Assembly (NCBI RefSeq): GCF_918797505.1
Contig: NC_092802.1
Coordinates: 12,605,480-12,669,479 of the forward strand
Origin: Bemisia tabaci
Lineage: Eukaryota; Arthropoda; Insecta; Hemiptera; Aleyrodidae
Direction of reading: 5' to 3'
Length of the DNA stretch: 64,000 nucleotides
Every line of letters starts with the position of its first letter. The stretch's first letter is position 1. Position numbers and translations under genes: made by a program. The notes under the pieces were generated by a model. That model made no database searches and was not told the DNA's origin. It saw only the letters and a program-made list of their open reading frames with translations. This document shows, one piece after another, positions 1 through 10,699 of the stretch.

Positions 1-550
1 AGATGTTTCCAACTATCGAGGAATCGTCTCTGTGTTTTGCCTAGAGGATAAAACGAAGGCGAACCGTTAAAAGAAGATCGAGTTACTTTCACTTCCGTCG
101 TATAATTTAATTGTGTTGTCTTTCAAGCGCCGAAGTTTTCCTTCGTGCTGGATTGGGCTCCCTTCAGGATTTCCCTCCGAGATTGTGAAAGCTCTAAAGA
201 CAGCTGTCCCATGAGCGAGCGAAAAAGACCAAAGTTTAGTGACCTTTTCGCAAATCCAGGCTCGGAAATTAGCGAATTCGGCGGAGGAAAGGAGACCGAC
301 GAAGGGCGGGAAGGAGAGAGAGACAGGAAGAAAGCGAGAGATAAAAGGTAATAAAAGTAAAGGTGAATGCCGCGGCGCGGTAGTTTCAGGAAGTAGACTC
401 GAACTTTTTTCGGCAATCTTTGATAGTGGTATCGACGCCAGAGAGAGACGATGTTGTCGAATGTACATCCAAATAACTTTTAATTTTAGCTCACGTGAAA
501 TGAGCGCTGATATTTCATATTCCTGCACGCGGAGAAAAATACTTTGCTTC
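1..550. other. Unassigned intergenic or intronic sequence
   Basis: Short overlapping reading frames occur on both strands, but none has a recognisable domain, a plausible splice context or a repeat match within the window. Nothing can be named here. Confidence 0.4.
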
Positions 551-713
551 GGTGGCGTGGCGTGAATTGCGATGAATCGATTGTTATGTCATTCAAACCT
601 ATGGTGAAGAATCGATTATTAAGGCGTTCGCTGCGAACACCCTGTTTATCGATCCTTTTCCATAATTTTAAATGGCATGACAGTCGATACATCGCAAAAC
701 ACGCCACGCCTCG
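551..713. mobile_element. hAT-like MITE, family B
   Basis: This is a fold-back copy of a ~165-bp family whose ends read CAGTGGCGTGGCGTG and the reverse complement. The centre carries the palindromic GTTCGCNGCGAAC core. Arms contain ATCGAT motifs and a TTTAAAT block. Better copies elsewhere in the window have 8-bp target duplications, which together with the CAGTGG terminus suggests a non-autonomous hAT element. This copy is somewhat decayed. Confidence 0.75.
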
Positions 714-850
714 ATTCATCGAGAATTAAACTCGATTCATGTCAAACATCATATTTTTTGGTTTGGGTAACCTAAGTTTTTAGTTATTGAAACCGATACT
801 CTGGCTCGAATGAGTAATGTGCTTCCTGAGAAATAGGAATTACAATATGG

Positions 851-1519
851 GTCTGTGGCGAGGTGTATCGTTGATTTTCTGTTTGAAGCTACGGTTGAGA
901 ATCGATTTTTATGACTTTCGTTGCGAACGCCCTGATAATCGATCTTTTCACAGAGGTTTAAATTTTTTTTTTTTTTTTTTTTTTTTTTTATTTGGTACTA
1001 TATACAGATTAAATATAAAGTACAATATAGTGATCAGACCTAAAAGGTCTTTTTACACTTATTTTTGAAATTGTAAAATAATAATTTACAATACAATTGA
1101 TGTGGCGCTTTTAGAAAATTACTATTGGAACAGAGATAGTAGAGAAAAGTAGATGCAAAATTAAAGTGAAGAATTAAGAAAAGAGAAGAAATTAAACGTT
1201 GAAATTAAACATAAAGGAGAAAGAGTAAAATACAATAAGTTGATCGAGAGTATTGAAAATGTAGTAGACAGATAAATTGAAAATATTAAGGTGACATAGT
1301 GGTAAAAAGTGCTAAAATACCTAACTGTAATAACATGTGCATAAATAAACTATTTTACTAGAAATTTTTGTCTTTATTATTGGGATATTCCCTTGCCGAC
1401 AAAGGTAGAGGGGAATAGAGCCCGTAAAATTGAAGGTGCTATTTAAATTTTGCGGAAGTCAGGTGTGTGAGAGGTTTAAATGATATATCAATCGATACAT
1501 CGCAAAGCACGCCACGCAA
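851..1519. mobile_element. hAT-like MITE, family B, split by an insertion
   Basis: The left half (about 851-963) and right half (about 1482-1519, ending in CACGCCACGC) belong to one family B copy. They are separated by the retroposed sequence at 964-1469. The split is certain because the 12 bases at the break (AGAGGTTTAAAT) occur on both sides. Confidence 0.7.
964..1469 (-). mobile_element. Retroposed sequence with poly(A) tail, nested in MITE B
   Basis: The 506-bp insert starts on the plus strand with about 26 T and is flanked by a perfect 12-bp target duplication, AGAGGTTTAAAT, at 952-963 and 1470-1481. On the minus strand it ends with AAATAAA running into poly(A). That is the signature of target-primed reverse transcription of a polyadenylated RNA. 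The body shows no open frame or tRNA-like promoter that I recognise, so SINE, truncated LINE 3' end and processed transcript all remain possible. Confidence 0.8.
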
Positions 1520-2021
1520 CTCGTATGGAAACCACAAACTTGGATTACTCGGACTTACGACGGCTAACGAATCTCAAACACGGTTTTCAGGCTGAAGATA
1601 CCACTAAAGCAGCCTTGGAGTATCCGATTTTGCCTATCTTGTTACATGAAGGCGAATCTGTCTGAGAGCGACTTTTGAATGAATTACTTGCATGAAAAAG
1701 CAACTGAAGAGGAACTATTGAGTAAATGAACAAATATCTTACGATCTAGCTGACATTTTGAGAGCTTTCCCATTTTATCCGACATCTTTTCTTGAAACAA
1801 ATTAGTTCACAAAAAATTTAAAATGGATTTTGTCCCTTTTTTGATTACACAAAACTTTCAGATTCTGAGATCTGATTGAGAGCTCAACGTCAATAAAGCG
1901 CGAAAAAAGAGCTACGAGCAAGACGAAACAATTAAAAAACATATAAAACATTAAAATTGCAAGAAGCTGTAATATGATCTGATTTTTCAACCCAACTCGA
2001 CATAAATCGCTCCACTCAAAA
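1520..2021. other. Unassigned sequence
   Basis: No gene, known repeat or strong structure was recognised in this AT-rich interval. Confidence 0.4.
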
Positions 2022-2163
2022 TTTGGACTGCATTTTGCGATTTGGAGATATAAATTCTGGCTCATCTGAGAAAACACTTATGTGCGTAGGGAAAGTAATG
2101 CCACATACGTTGTTTTTAAACCGGGCCGGAATTTATAGCTCCACATTGCAAAATGTAGTCCAT
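2022..2163. repeat. Fold-back element, family N
   Basis: Inverted ends (TGGACTGCATTTTGCGATTT and its near reverse complement at 2144-2163) enclose a body that closely matches 28898-29036. Two copies in the window make it a repeat family. No target duplication is clear. Confidence 0.6.
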
Positions 2164-2229
2164 TTGGTCTTCATGGACTGGGATCAATTTCTTTATGAAC
2201 GGTTGAAAATCTGGCAATCCTGGGAGAGG

Positions 2230-2330
2230 TGAGAGGGATCGAAAGAGAGAGAGAGAGAAATTAGTGAGTGATGAGAAGGAGGGGGAGAGAGAGAGAAAAA
2301 GAGAGAGGACCAAGAGCAGAAGCGGAAGCG
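2230..2330. repeat. GA-rich simple-sequence tract
   Basis: A purine tract of GAGA repeats with little interruption. It creates long but meaningless reading frames on both strands. Confidence 0.8.
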
Positions 2331-2550
2331 AACGCCAACCACGCGAAGAAGCGAGAGGATTTATCAGAACCAACAGCTGACTTTTTAAAGCACGAATTTT
2401 GTATTCCCCGAGATTACGTCTTGCGGTTGTTCGTAGGTTGAGTCAGTGATTAGCAAAGAACCGGTTCCAAGCACACAACCGGGCAGGGAACGAGAGTCCC
2501 GTAATTATTCCGTCAAGCCAGAAAAAAACCGCGTAAAGCCTCCACACGCG

Positions 2551-2809
2551 TACTGCCGTGCTAAGGAAGAACGCCGTATGAGCCTTCAGGCGTTGCCAAA
2601 TTTCCTTGGACAAATCACTCATTTTCAGGAGAGTTTGTGAATTTTTTTCTTCCAATTTATTAGAATTTTTTTTTTTGTAAGATTGATCTACAGTGTCTGA
2701 AAATTTCAAGGAAAAACATCAACGACCTTCCTCAAAATTAAACGTTTTATCGGAGGAAATTTGGCAACTCTCAAATCTTCATGCGGCGTTCTTCCTTAGC
2801 ACGGCAGTA
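2551..2809. mobile_element. MITE, family E
   Basis: Terminal inverted repeats CTGCCGTGCTAAGGAAGAAC (left) and its reverse complement (right) flank an AT-rich body, with TA on each outer side. Subterminal GTTGCCAAATTTCCTT and its inverse are also conserved. About eleven relatives occur in the window. A TA duplication would fit a Tc1/mariner-type origin, but this is inference. Confidence 0.8.
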
Positions 2810-2994
2810 TAACACGATGCGCCCTGTTGAGTTAAAAAAAAACTCTAGGAACTAATGAATTTTGTCATTTTGCGCCAGAAAGTCGAGCCGTATGTTCATA
2901 AAAGATGAGAAGCGAGAGGAAATTTTCTAAGACCGTATCAGAGGTCCGTGGTTTGATATTTATTTTTCCGCTGTGGATATAGATCAATGGCGAT

Positions 2995-3135
2995 TCTTGA
3001 GAGTTGGCAGCACTGTTTTTCCCGTTTAAATCCAATGAAAATTTCGATTTTAAGTGGGACAAGCTGCTCTACCGAGAATCGATTGTTTTACATACATTTA
3101 AACGAAGGAAAATATCAGTTTTGCCAACTTTTAAG
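2995..3135. repeat. Fold-back element, family C
   Basis: Ends AGAGTTGGCAGCACTG and TTTTGCCAACTTTTAAG are inverted, with internal GTTTAAAT/ATTTAAAC arms and a GAATCGATT core. A second, better copy lies at 23621-23774. It shares the ATCGAT and TTTAAAC modules with family B but has different termini. Confidence 0.5.
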
Positions 3136-4442
3136 AATCGTCACTGTTAAAGATGCTATTAGTGGAACGTTACAGAAAATCCATGTACTTGTTTCCATGT
3201 TTTATTATCATTGGTAACATTGAAAGAGGTTACGTCATTGTTATTGTTGGGATCCTTTTTGATATAGTGGGAATCCCTATGGTAACAGCGTCTAAGCAGC
3301 GGCGTGGCACGCAGCTCAAGTGCGGCCGAAAAAAACCACGGCGCCTTCAAGTTTTTTGACGCAACGCGCGCATCCATAGAGCACGTATAGTTGCATCCAG
3401 ACGCCTTGATGAACTTTTGTTCATGCCGCGCATTCAGCGGCTGTAAAACGAGGGAAAACTGTGACGATTCGATGATGAACGTGAAATTACCAGACTAGAT
3501 TTCTCGATTTGCAACGTTGTAAAGCTCCTGACACATTTCACTTTCAATAGCAGGCCTGATTATCGTTTCTGCTCAACATGCCATTTGTTTACATTCATTT
3601 CTTTGACATTTCCTGCGATGAAACATTCATTTCTAAGGAAATTCATGGGTATTTTTTCTTGAAATTTTCTGTATTACCAGAGTGAATTTAGATTAATATT
3701 GCGTTGAAAATTCACGGTAATTCACTTTTCTGGGAAACTCGGGTTTATCAAGAGTTTGGCAACGTTCAAAAGTTTGCGCGAAATTTTTTTCTTCACTTTG
3801 TGCGCCAGTATGATTAACAGGGTACAGCGTGATTCATCGTCATTTGGTATTACCATATAAATAGAAACATAGATCTGGGATTTGAGATTACTTTTCAGAC
3901 ATCTGCTTGACAACGTTTGCAATTGTCTAAAAGCATTCCGGTAATTAATACTTCATTGTGGTATTAACGTCCGTTTTTCGAGGAATACACGGGGGACAGC
4001 ATTCGAAGAATTTAAATGCAATGCACATATTAATGCTTCGGAATGGACATTCCAGGAAAGCAGGGAAAGTGGAAAATAATTCTGGGAAAGTTGTATTGTG
4101 CACCCCCGGGAAACCCCTTCATTTCTGAAGATGAGGTGAACTATTGCCCTGTGGTGACACAAAGCGCTTTTTCGATTAGCGGGAAACAGAAAATTGATCT
4201 GAGTCATGATAAGATTATTACCGGTGGGTCAATGCGCTGATACAGCTTCGAACTTAAATACGCAACAGATCTTCCCCAATGACTTTTAGAGTGACATTAT
4301 TTTTAGCGTGCAGCAGCTAGAACTCAACTTTAAGTTGATTAAAACGAAATTGATAAGTCTACATTAAAAAATCTGAGAAATATTGTATTAACACGCTCAA
4401 GTATTCTCAGGGAAAAGCATTTTTACATCGCCCATTATCAAT
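3136..4442. other. Unassigned sequence
   Basis: No supported gene. Short frames lack domains and splice context. Nothing repeated elsewhere in the window was recognised. Confidence 0.4.
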
Positions 4443-4859
4443 GTTCGAAACTCACCTTTGAGTTTTAGGAGCCATTTGGCGCATCAAGCCAGATTTTTAG
4501 GCGCCATTGAAGATTTTTTAGGGACCAAATTGACTTTTTGCCTATGTATTACGACGCATTTAGTGAAAAGTTAGACGCAAGACGTTTTCATAATAGAACT
4601 AGTAAGTACCTGTAACTTGGGGAAGAGAAAAGCACTAAGAATGAAATCGTGAAGAATAGATAAAGCAAGGTTTCACTCGTAGTGCTGAAAACTCTGAGTT
4701 TTTTCAATTCAAATAGATTTGTTTTTATTTTTTTTTTATGCGACTTCCTGTGAAAATACTGATTTTTAGGGGCCATGTTGGCGCAGAGCCTTCATTTTTT
4801 AGGCGCCATGGCCGATTTTTTAGGCGCATTTGGCGCGTTGGCGCCTGTGAGTTTCGAAC
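4443..4859. mobile_element. TIR element, family Q
   Basis: The terminal inverted repeat is GTTCGAAACTCAC at the left and GTGAGTTTCGAAC at the right. The interior carries repeated TTTTTAGGCGCCAT-like blocks (near 4494, 4798 and 4818). There is no coding capacity. A non-autonomous DNA transposon is the simplest reading. Confidence 0.65.
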
Positions 4860-4999
4860 ACTGCCCATTATAGAAGGGTACCTTTCGCTCATCGTTCAAA
4901 AATATCAGATTTTCTGGCACATATCGGCCATTAATAGTCAAGTGTGAAAAAAGACTCATTCATTACGGCATTACGGTATAGTTATTAAATATACCTGCC

Positions 5000-5073
5000 G
5001 AAAATTTAAACGAATGAAATTTGGCAACTCTCGAAAATTCAAATGCCACGTTCCTCACCACGGCAGATTTGAC
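5000..5073. mobile_element. MITE family E, partial (right end)
   Basis: GAAATTTGGCAACTCTCGAA followed by a decayed CACCACGGCAG terminus matches the right half of family E. The left half is missing. Confidence 0.45.
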
Positions 5074-5509
5074 AACGTCTAAAAGCTCAACCGGCCTCCC
5101 CGGCCGGGCTCCCTCAGCCTCAGCACGGAAAAGCGTAATTTCCCTCAAAATCCACGGTACAAAATTCACCACACATCCAAAAAATTTCCATCGTTCCACA
5201 ACGTTTCTGCCGCGCACCCGTAAACTTTCGTGTCCACGTTGTCGACTTCCGCGTGTCTATCTCTATCGACCCGGCAACGCGCGCCCCGGCGGCCCTCTCT
5301 ATCTATGGCTCTGGAGAGCGTACGAAAACACGAACTTCGCTCGGGGGGACCCTCTCTCCCAAACCGCCTAACTCCCCCTCGAAACCCGAGGCAGATACGC
5401 GTTTCTTCCCGAGCGCGGCGTGCACGGCAGCAGGCTGTGTGCTTTTCGAGCGCCGCACAGTGGAGCAGGCCGATTCGAGAGGTCGGACATGCAATTCTTA
5501 CCTAAATCT

Positions 5510-5797
5510 CAGGGTGTCTACTAAAACAGGCTGGTCAAAAATAAGTACTTTTACGGTACTTTTTCAGTACATTCTCAAGAAATTCAGTGCCTCCTCCGAC
5601 AGAAAAATTCCGTACTTTTTCAGCTCTCCATTTGACGAAATTTCAAAAATTTGATATTGCGACAAAAATGACAAAATTTTAAAAAATTCCGGACCTTTTT
5701 GCGGAATTCCCACACTCTTTCAGTACTTCCGGACCGCCCTTAAAAAAGCAGTACTATTTCCGGACTTTGCAGAAATTCCGGACTTGTAGACACCTTG
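5510..5797. mobile_element. TIR element, family R, nested in element G
   Basis: The terminal inverted repeat is CAGGGTGTCTAC / GTAGACACCTTG, flanked by AAATCT on both sides (5504-5509 and 5798-5803). The CAGGGTGTC end is of hAT type, although the visible duplication is 6 rather than 8 bp. The interior repeats TCCGGAC and GTACTTTT motifs. It splits the left arm of the family G element. Confidence 0.7.
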
Positions 5798-5813
5798 AAA
5801 TCTGCAAATTTTA

Positions 5814-7050
5814 ATGTTTAATTCGTCGCATTTTCAATTAGGAAGGGTGGTTCTGAAAGAAAATTCAACGAGAAAACCCATGGAGCCACTTTTAAAACCT
5901 CAAAGTCTGGTGTAAACGGAGTTATAAGCGTTTAAAGTTTCCAAATTTTGTCCGAACTCTCCCGTTGACTCGATCCACTGATGGACGAATTTTGATGTTT
6001 AATTCGTCGCATTTTCAATTATGAGGGGTGTTCTTGGAAGAAAATTTAACGAGGAAACCAATGAAACCACTTATAAAACCTCAAAGTTTGGTATAAACGG
6101 CGTTATAAGCGTTTAAAGTTTCCAAATGTTGTCCGAACTCTCCCGTAGACTCGATCCACTGATGGACGAATTTTGATGTTTAATTCGTCGCATTTTCAAT
6201 TATGAAGGGTGGTTCTAAAAGAAAATTCAACGAGAAAACCCATGGAGCCACTTTTAAAACCTCAAAGTTTGGTATAAACGGAGTTATAAGCGTTTAAAGT
6301 TTCCAAATTTTGTCCGAACTCTCCCGTTGACTCGATCCACTGATGGACGAATTTTGATGTTTAATTCGTCGCATTTTCAATTATGAGGGGTGTTCTTGGA
6401 AGAAAATTTAACGAGGAAACCAATGGAGCCACTTTTAAAACCTCAAAGTTTGGTATAAACGGCGTTATAAGCGTTTAAAGTTTCCAAATGTTGTCCGAAC
6501 TCTCCCGTAGACTCGATCCACTGATGGACGAATTTTGATGTTTAATTCGTCGCATTTTTAATTATGAAGGGTGGTTCTAAAAGAAAATTCAACGAGAAAA
6601 CCCATGGAGCCACTTTTAAAACCTCAAAGTTTGGTATAAACGGAGTTATAAGCGTTTAAAGTTTCCAAATTTTGTCCGAACTCTCCCGTTGACTCGATCC
6701 ACTGATGGACGAATTTTGATGTTTAATTCGTCGCATTTTCAATTATGAGGGGTGTTCCTGGAAGAAAATTTAACGAGTAACCAATAAAACCACTTATAAA
6801 ACCTCAAAGTTTGGTATAAACGGCGTTATAAGCGTTTAAAGTTTCCAAATTCTGTCCGAACTCTCCCGTTGACTCGATCCACGGATGGACGAATTTCGAT
6901 GTTTAATTCGTCGCATTTTCAATTATAAGGGGTGATTCTAAAAGAAAATTTAACGAGAAAACCAATAAAACCACTTATGAAACCTCAAAGTTTGGTTTAA
7001 ACGGAGTTATAAAGTTTTCAAATTTTGTCCAAACTCTCCAATTGACTCGA
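5814..7050. repeat. 181-bp tandem repeat with alternating A/B units
   Basis: The anchor ATGTTTAATTCG recurs at 5814, 5995, 6176, 6357, 6538, 6719 and 6899, a spacing of 181 bp (180 at the last step). Units 1, 3 and 5 share GAAGGGTGGTTCT, CCCATGGAGCC, GGAGTTATAAG and AAATTTTGTCC. Units 2 and 4 share GAGGGGTGTTCTT, GGCGTTATAAG and AAATGTTGTCC. Unit 6 is B-like with a changed 3' part, and unit 7 is mixed. This is a 362-bp higher-order repeat, as produced by unequal exchange of dimers. Confidence 0.9.
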
Positions 7051-7440
7051 TCCGCTGTGCGACGCGACTCGGAGCTCGCTCGGCGCTCCACGCTCTCCGG
7101 TCGTTGACCCCAGGCACCAACGACACTCTCAATAATAGACCTCGGAAATAATACGAAATAAAGGGTTCGGCTTTTATAACTTACTCGCGAGGCATTTTCT
7201 CTCTCTCTCCCGCCGCGGCTGTCTCTCTCGCTCGCGGGGACCTGGCTCATCCCTTTCGCTCCGCGATCGGTGCAACTTGCAAGGGCGCGGATTTTTTAAT
7301 TATTTCTCCCCGGTGCGGGTATCCCGAGATGATGGGTACTCGATTCATGGCGTAATGGTAGTTTTCTCCGCGTGGCAGGGTCGAGGAGGTTGTGGGTGAG
7401 GAGGTAGGTAAGCGAGTGCGTTTACGCTAACCTCGATCGT

Positions 7441-8170
7441 AATATACCACTGAAAAAACCGGGGGAAAAGTCCCTCGGTAAAAAAATAAAAAATAATAAT
7501 AAAAAAATTAAAGAAGTTCTTCTTTTGAAGAAAAGCTTTCTTGGCTTTGATACTTTTTCTCCCTCTTTGTTTGAAGAAAAGTTTATTTACCACTTAACCA
7601 CTTACAGCAGTTCTAGTAGTTTCATACTACTGAAAAAACCGAGAAAAAAGTCCCTCGGTAAAAAAATAAAAAATAAAAAAAAAAAAAAAAAAAATAAATA
7701 AAAAAGTTCTGCATTTGAAGAAAAGCTTTTTTGGCTTTGATACTTTTTCTCTCTCTTTATTTGAAGAAATATTTATATGCCACTTAACCAGTTATAGCAG
7801 TTCTAGTAGTTTTATACTACTGAAAAAACCGATGAAAAAGTCCACAATAAACTAATACAAAAATAAATGGGGGAAAAAATAATATTAAAAAAGGTCCTAC
7901 ATTGAAAGCAAAGCTTTTTGGGCTTTAATATTTTTTCTCCCTCTTTATTTGAAGGATTATTGATTTACCATTTAAGCACCAAGTAGTTTTAGTAGTTTTA
8001 TACCACTGAAGTTTACCTCAAACCGAGGAAAAAGTTCTCAATAATATAATAAAAAATAAATAAAAAAAACCCTAAATTTCAACACAATCTGTTTTCGCTT
8101 TATCATTTTTTCTCCCTTTTTAATTGAAGAAATTTTTATTCACCTTGTTAACCAGTCACAAAATTTATAC
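7441..8170. repeat. ~185-bp tandem repeat, four decaying units
   Basis: Four units begin near 7446, 7626, 7816 and 8003, each with CACTGAAAAAACCG, a poly(A)-rich block, GAAGAAAAGCTTT, GGCTTTGATACTTTTTCTC and AGTTCTAGTAGTTT. Similarity falls from left to right. It is unrelated in sequence to the 181-bp array next to it. Confidence 0.8.
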
Positions 8171-8603
8171 TAGTTTTCACCGTCGCGTTCACTTCAACAA
8201 TTATTAAAAAATAAATTATCAAAAAATACAACAATATTAAATAATTATAAGAAATAAATCGTCAAAAAATACAACAATCTTTATCAAATTGGCAAGAATG
8301 TAAAATTTAAGCCCCATCCAATGTGACCCAGCGCTCGCTAAAAAAGCTTACATGACTCATTTAAAACTAACCGAGCTTCTTTGTACCGCCTATCTTGAAA
8401 CATCTGTGTCTTTATTCGTCTATTTTTCTATACGTTTAGTTCATTTGTCTTCGACGCAAACGACTTCACCAGTCAGTGTAAAGGTGTGAAAACGCGCTTG
8501 ACAAACGGGCAAGGGAGGTGGGCTCGTTTTCGATTCTAAGAATTTTAAAAATACGAAACGTCTCCGAAAATAATCAAACGGTAGAACCTCTACCGGAGGT
8601 TAA

Positions 8604-8858
8604 CTCAGCCGTGATAAGAAAAAACGTCGTATAAACCTTCAGACGTTGCCGAATTTCCTTCGATAAAAACCAAATTTACTGGGAAAATTGAGAACATTTT
8701 TCCCCAAAATTCATCAACTGTTTTGTACGTAATTTCATCTAAAATATCTGAAAATTTGAAAGGGAAATACGCACCAATATCGTCAAAAATACATGTTTTA
8801 TCGAGGGAAATTTGGCAACTCTCAAATATTCATAAGACGATCTTCCTTAGCACGTCAG
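8604..8858. mobile_element. MITE family E, decayed copy
   Basis: Ends CTCAGCCGTGATAAG and CTTAGCACGTCAG, with the subterminal GTTGCCGAATTTCCTT and GAAATTTGGCAACTC blocks typical of family E. Confidence 0.65.
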
Positions 8859-8963
8859 AAATGAGGTCCTCACGAAAGTTGGCTGATTCTACAATGGCGT
8901 TGTCGTTTTTCTATCGAAACCTGTAGAAAATCTTGCCAAAATTCCAGAAGAGTTTTTCCCCTG

Positions 8964-9173
8964 CACTGGAAAAAACACATTGGATCTAGAGTCCAGACTC
9001 TTAAAAACATTGACAAGAAAAAGGGCTCTTGATTCAATCGGATTTTTGCTCGAATCAAAACGAAATCCGCTGAAATTAAGAGGCTTGGTTCTTGATTTAA
9101 GCTAGATTCTGATTGAAGCGAGAGTACTTTTTCTTATGGATGTTTCTATGTGAATGTGGTTTTTTTTCTAGTG
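8964..9173. mobile_element. Fold-back MITE, family A
   Basis: This is one of nine copies of a ~210-235-bp element with ends CACTGGAAAAAACACATTGG. Next inward come GATCTAGAGTCCAGACTC and GACAAGAAAAA blocks, all mirrored on the other side, and a centre around CTCTTAATTT. The right terminus of this copy has diverged to CTAGTG. Confidence 0.8.
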
Positions 9174-9509
9174 CGTAGACGATTCTAAAAAAAAGGTGGA
9201 AATGCACTCGTGAGTTTGTAAGTTTTTTCATAACGACGTTGCATCGGGCCGGCCCCTCGGAAAATCGGAGTGGACAAAACATTTAGACGACACGAGAAAT
9301 ACTTCGAAAGAAAGCGACGCGGGGTGAATATGAGGAAACGGAAATTGATTTGAGGTACATTGAGGGCCCTTGACGAAAACTTATCTAAGAAGTTTCCCGC
9401 CGTGCCGGAACATTTTTCCGAATCGGGAATGTATCGAACACTTGAAAGTTTCCACGATCCGGCGAGGGAATTACGCACCCTAGAGCGCATCTAAAATGAG
9501 TCAACCGCC

Positions 9510-9625
9510 CTATTCAAAGAATCGTGTTTTGATGGCTGAAACTTTAAGTAGCCAAAATGAGAGCTGGCCAAAGTTCAACGTCCAATATTAACCGAGATAC
9601 TTCATTGTCTCTCAAAAAATACAGC
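9510..9625. repeat. Partial copy of fold-back family P
   Basis: AGAATCGTGTTTTGATG followed by AACCGAGATAC resembles the left arm of the fold-back at 32274-32597. Confidence 0.4.
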
Positions 9626-9653
9626 AATTCCATCGCAGTAGTGCGTTCCATGG

Positions 9654-9770
9654 TTTGGACGTATTTCTATCAAACGGAACTATGTGCATTATGACGTGAG
9701 CATATATCCGTATGGGTCTCAGGGCTCATGTCTTAATGCAAATGGTTCCGTTTGGCAGAAATATGTCCAT
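9654..9770. mobile_element. Short palindromic element, family I
   Basis: TTGGACGTATTTCTATCAAA at the left is mirrored by TTTGGCAGAAATATGTCCA at the right, with GTGCATTATGACGTGAGC and its near mirror inside. Further copies lie at 10587-10697 and 55626-55755. Confidence 0.7.
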
Positions 9771-9825
9771 TTCTTTTATCCGATGAGAAAAAATAACCGA
9801 AATTTTGTGATAATACCAACATTGT

Positions 9826-10092
9826 CACAGAATTTAGAAAATTGAATTCCCTGACATTTGCCTGATTTCCGTGACATTTGAGTAATATTCCCTGATAATT
9901 GAAGAAACGTCAGATGACTAAAAAGACAGAATTTGAAAAAGTTTTCAGGCAAAAAATGTAATTTAAAACGTCAAATATATCCAGAAAAGCAAATTAAAGT
10001 GAATGAATATTTTTTCCTGACAAGTTCATCATTTTCCCTGATTTCTCAAAATTCCCTGCCACTTCCCGGTTTTCCCTGACTGTGGCAACCCT
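9826..10092. mobile_element. TIR element, family K
   Basis: The right end CTGTGGCAACCCT is intact and the left end is decayed. The interior repeats TTCCCTGACATTT-type motifs. A fuller copy is at 14690-15132. Confidence 0.6.
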
Positions 10093-10099
10093 GTAATAC

Positions 10100-10586
10100 G
10101 GGTAGGACACGAAGTGACCTAAACGTGCAGTCAATAGTTTTTGGTTGCTTCGTGTTTGGGTTAAATTGAACAAATCCTTGGGTTACAACGACCACATCTT
10201 CGGGTTGGACCTCTTTGAAAATCAGGCGTGAACCGCCAGCTGATCGGTTTTTCCGACGGAACTTGCAAATTTTTCGAGATACATTGGTGCTTAATCGAAC
10301 AAATTCTTCGACGAGAACAGCGCCTTGGTTATCGGAAAGACTTCCTATTTAATTCCGATGTAAAAACGATTTAACGAGACAAATGACAACGCTGACCGAA
10401 AGCTATTCGAAGCAGGTGGGCTCGGAAAAAGAGAGATTGCAAAAAAATAGGTCATATAGGCTCCCGGAAGTACGACGGTTTGTTTTTTCTTCTTCTTTTT
10501 TCGACGGTGCGAAGAAAAGAAGAAGGGCAAAAACCGTGGCAAGTCGGAAAAGAAAAGCTGAACAGGATGGCGAAGAATTTTTGCAA
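10100..10586. other. Unassigned sequence
   Basis: Two overlapping short frames with low-complexity Lys/Arg or Phe/Ser composition are present. There is no domain, start context or splice evidence. Confidence 0.4.
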
Positions 10587-10697
10587 AACGCAACTATGTA
10601 CATTAAGACAAGAGCCCTGAGACTCATAAGAATATATGCGTAACAGGGCTCACGTCACGATGCACATAGTTCCGTTTGACAGAAATACGTCCAGTTA
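10587..10697. mobile_element. Short palindromic element, family I
   Basis: GCAACTATGTACATTAAGAC to ACAGAAATACGTCCA. The right arm is intact and the left outer arm is lost. Confidence 0.6.
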
Positions 10698-10699
10698 AT

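Larger units (their letters stand above)
5455..7060. mobile_element. TIR element, family G, carrying an internal satellite
   Basis: The ends GCACAGTGGAGCAGG and CTCGATCCGCTGTGC are inverted. The same ends bound 26853-28035 and 60190-60425, where 3-bp target duplications (GCC and GTC) are visible. The interior begins with GAGAGGTCGGACA and is mostly a tandem array of a 181-bp unit. In the other copies the unit is present once or a few times, so this copy appears to have amplified it. The superfamily is not resolved, and no duplication is evident at this copy. Confidence 0.65.
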
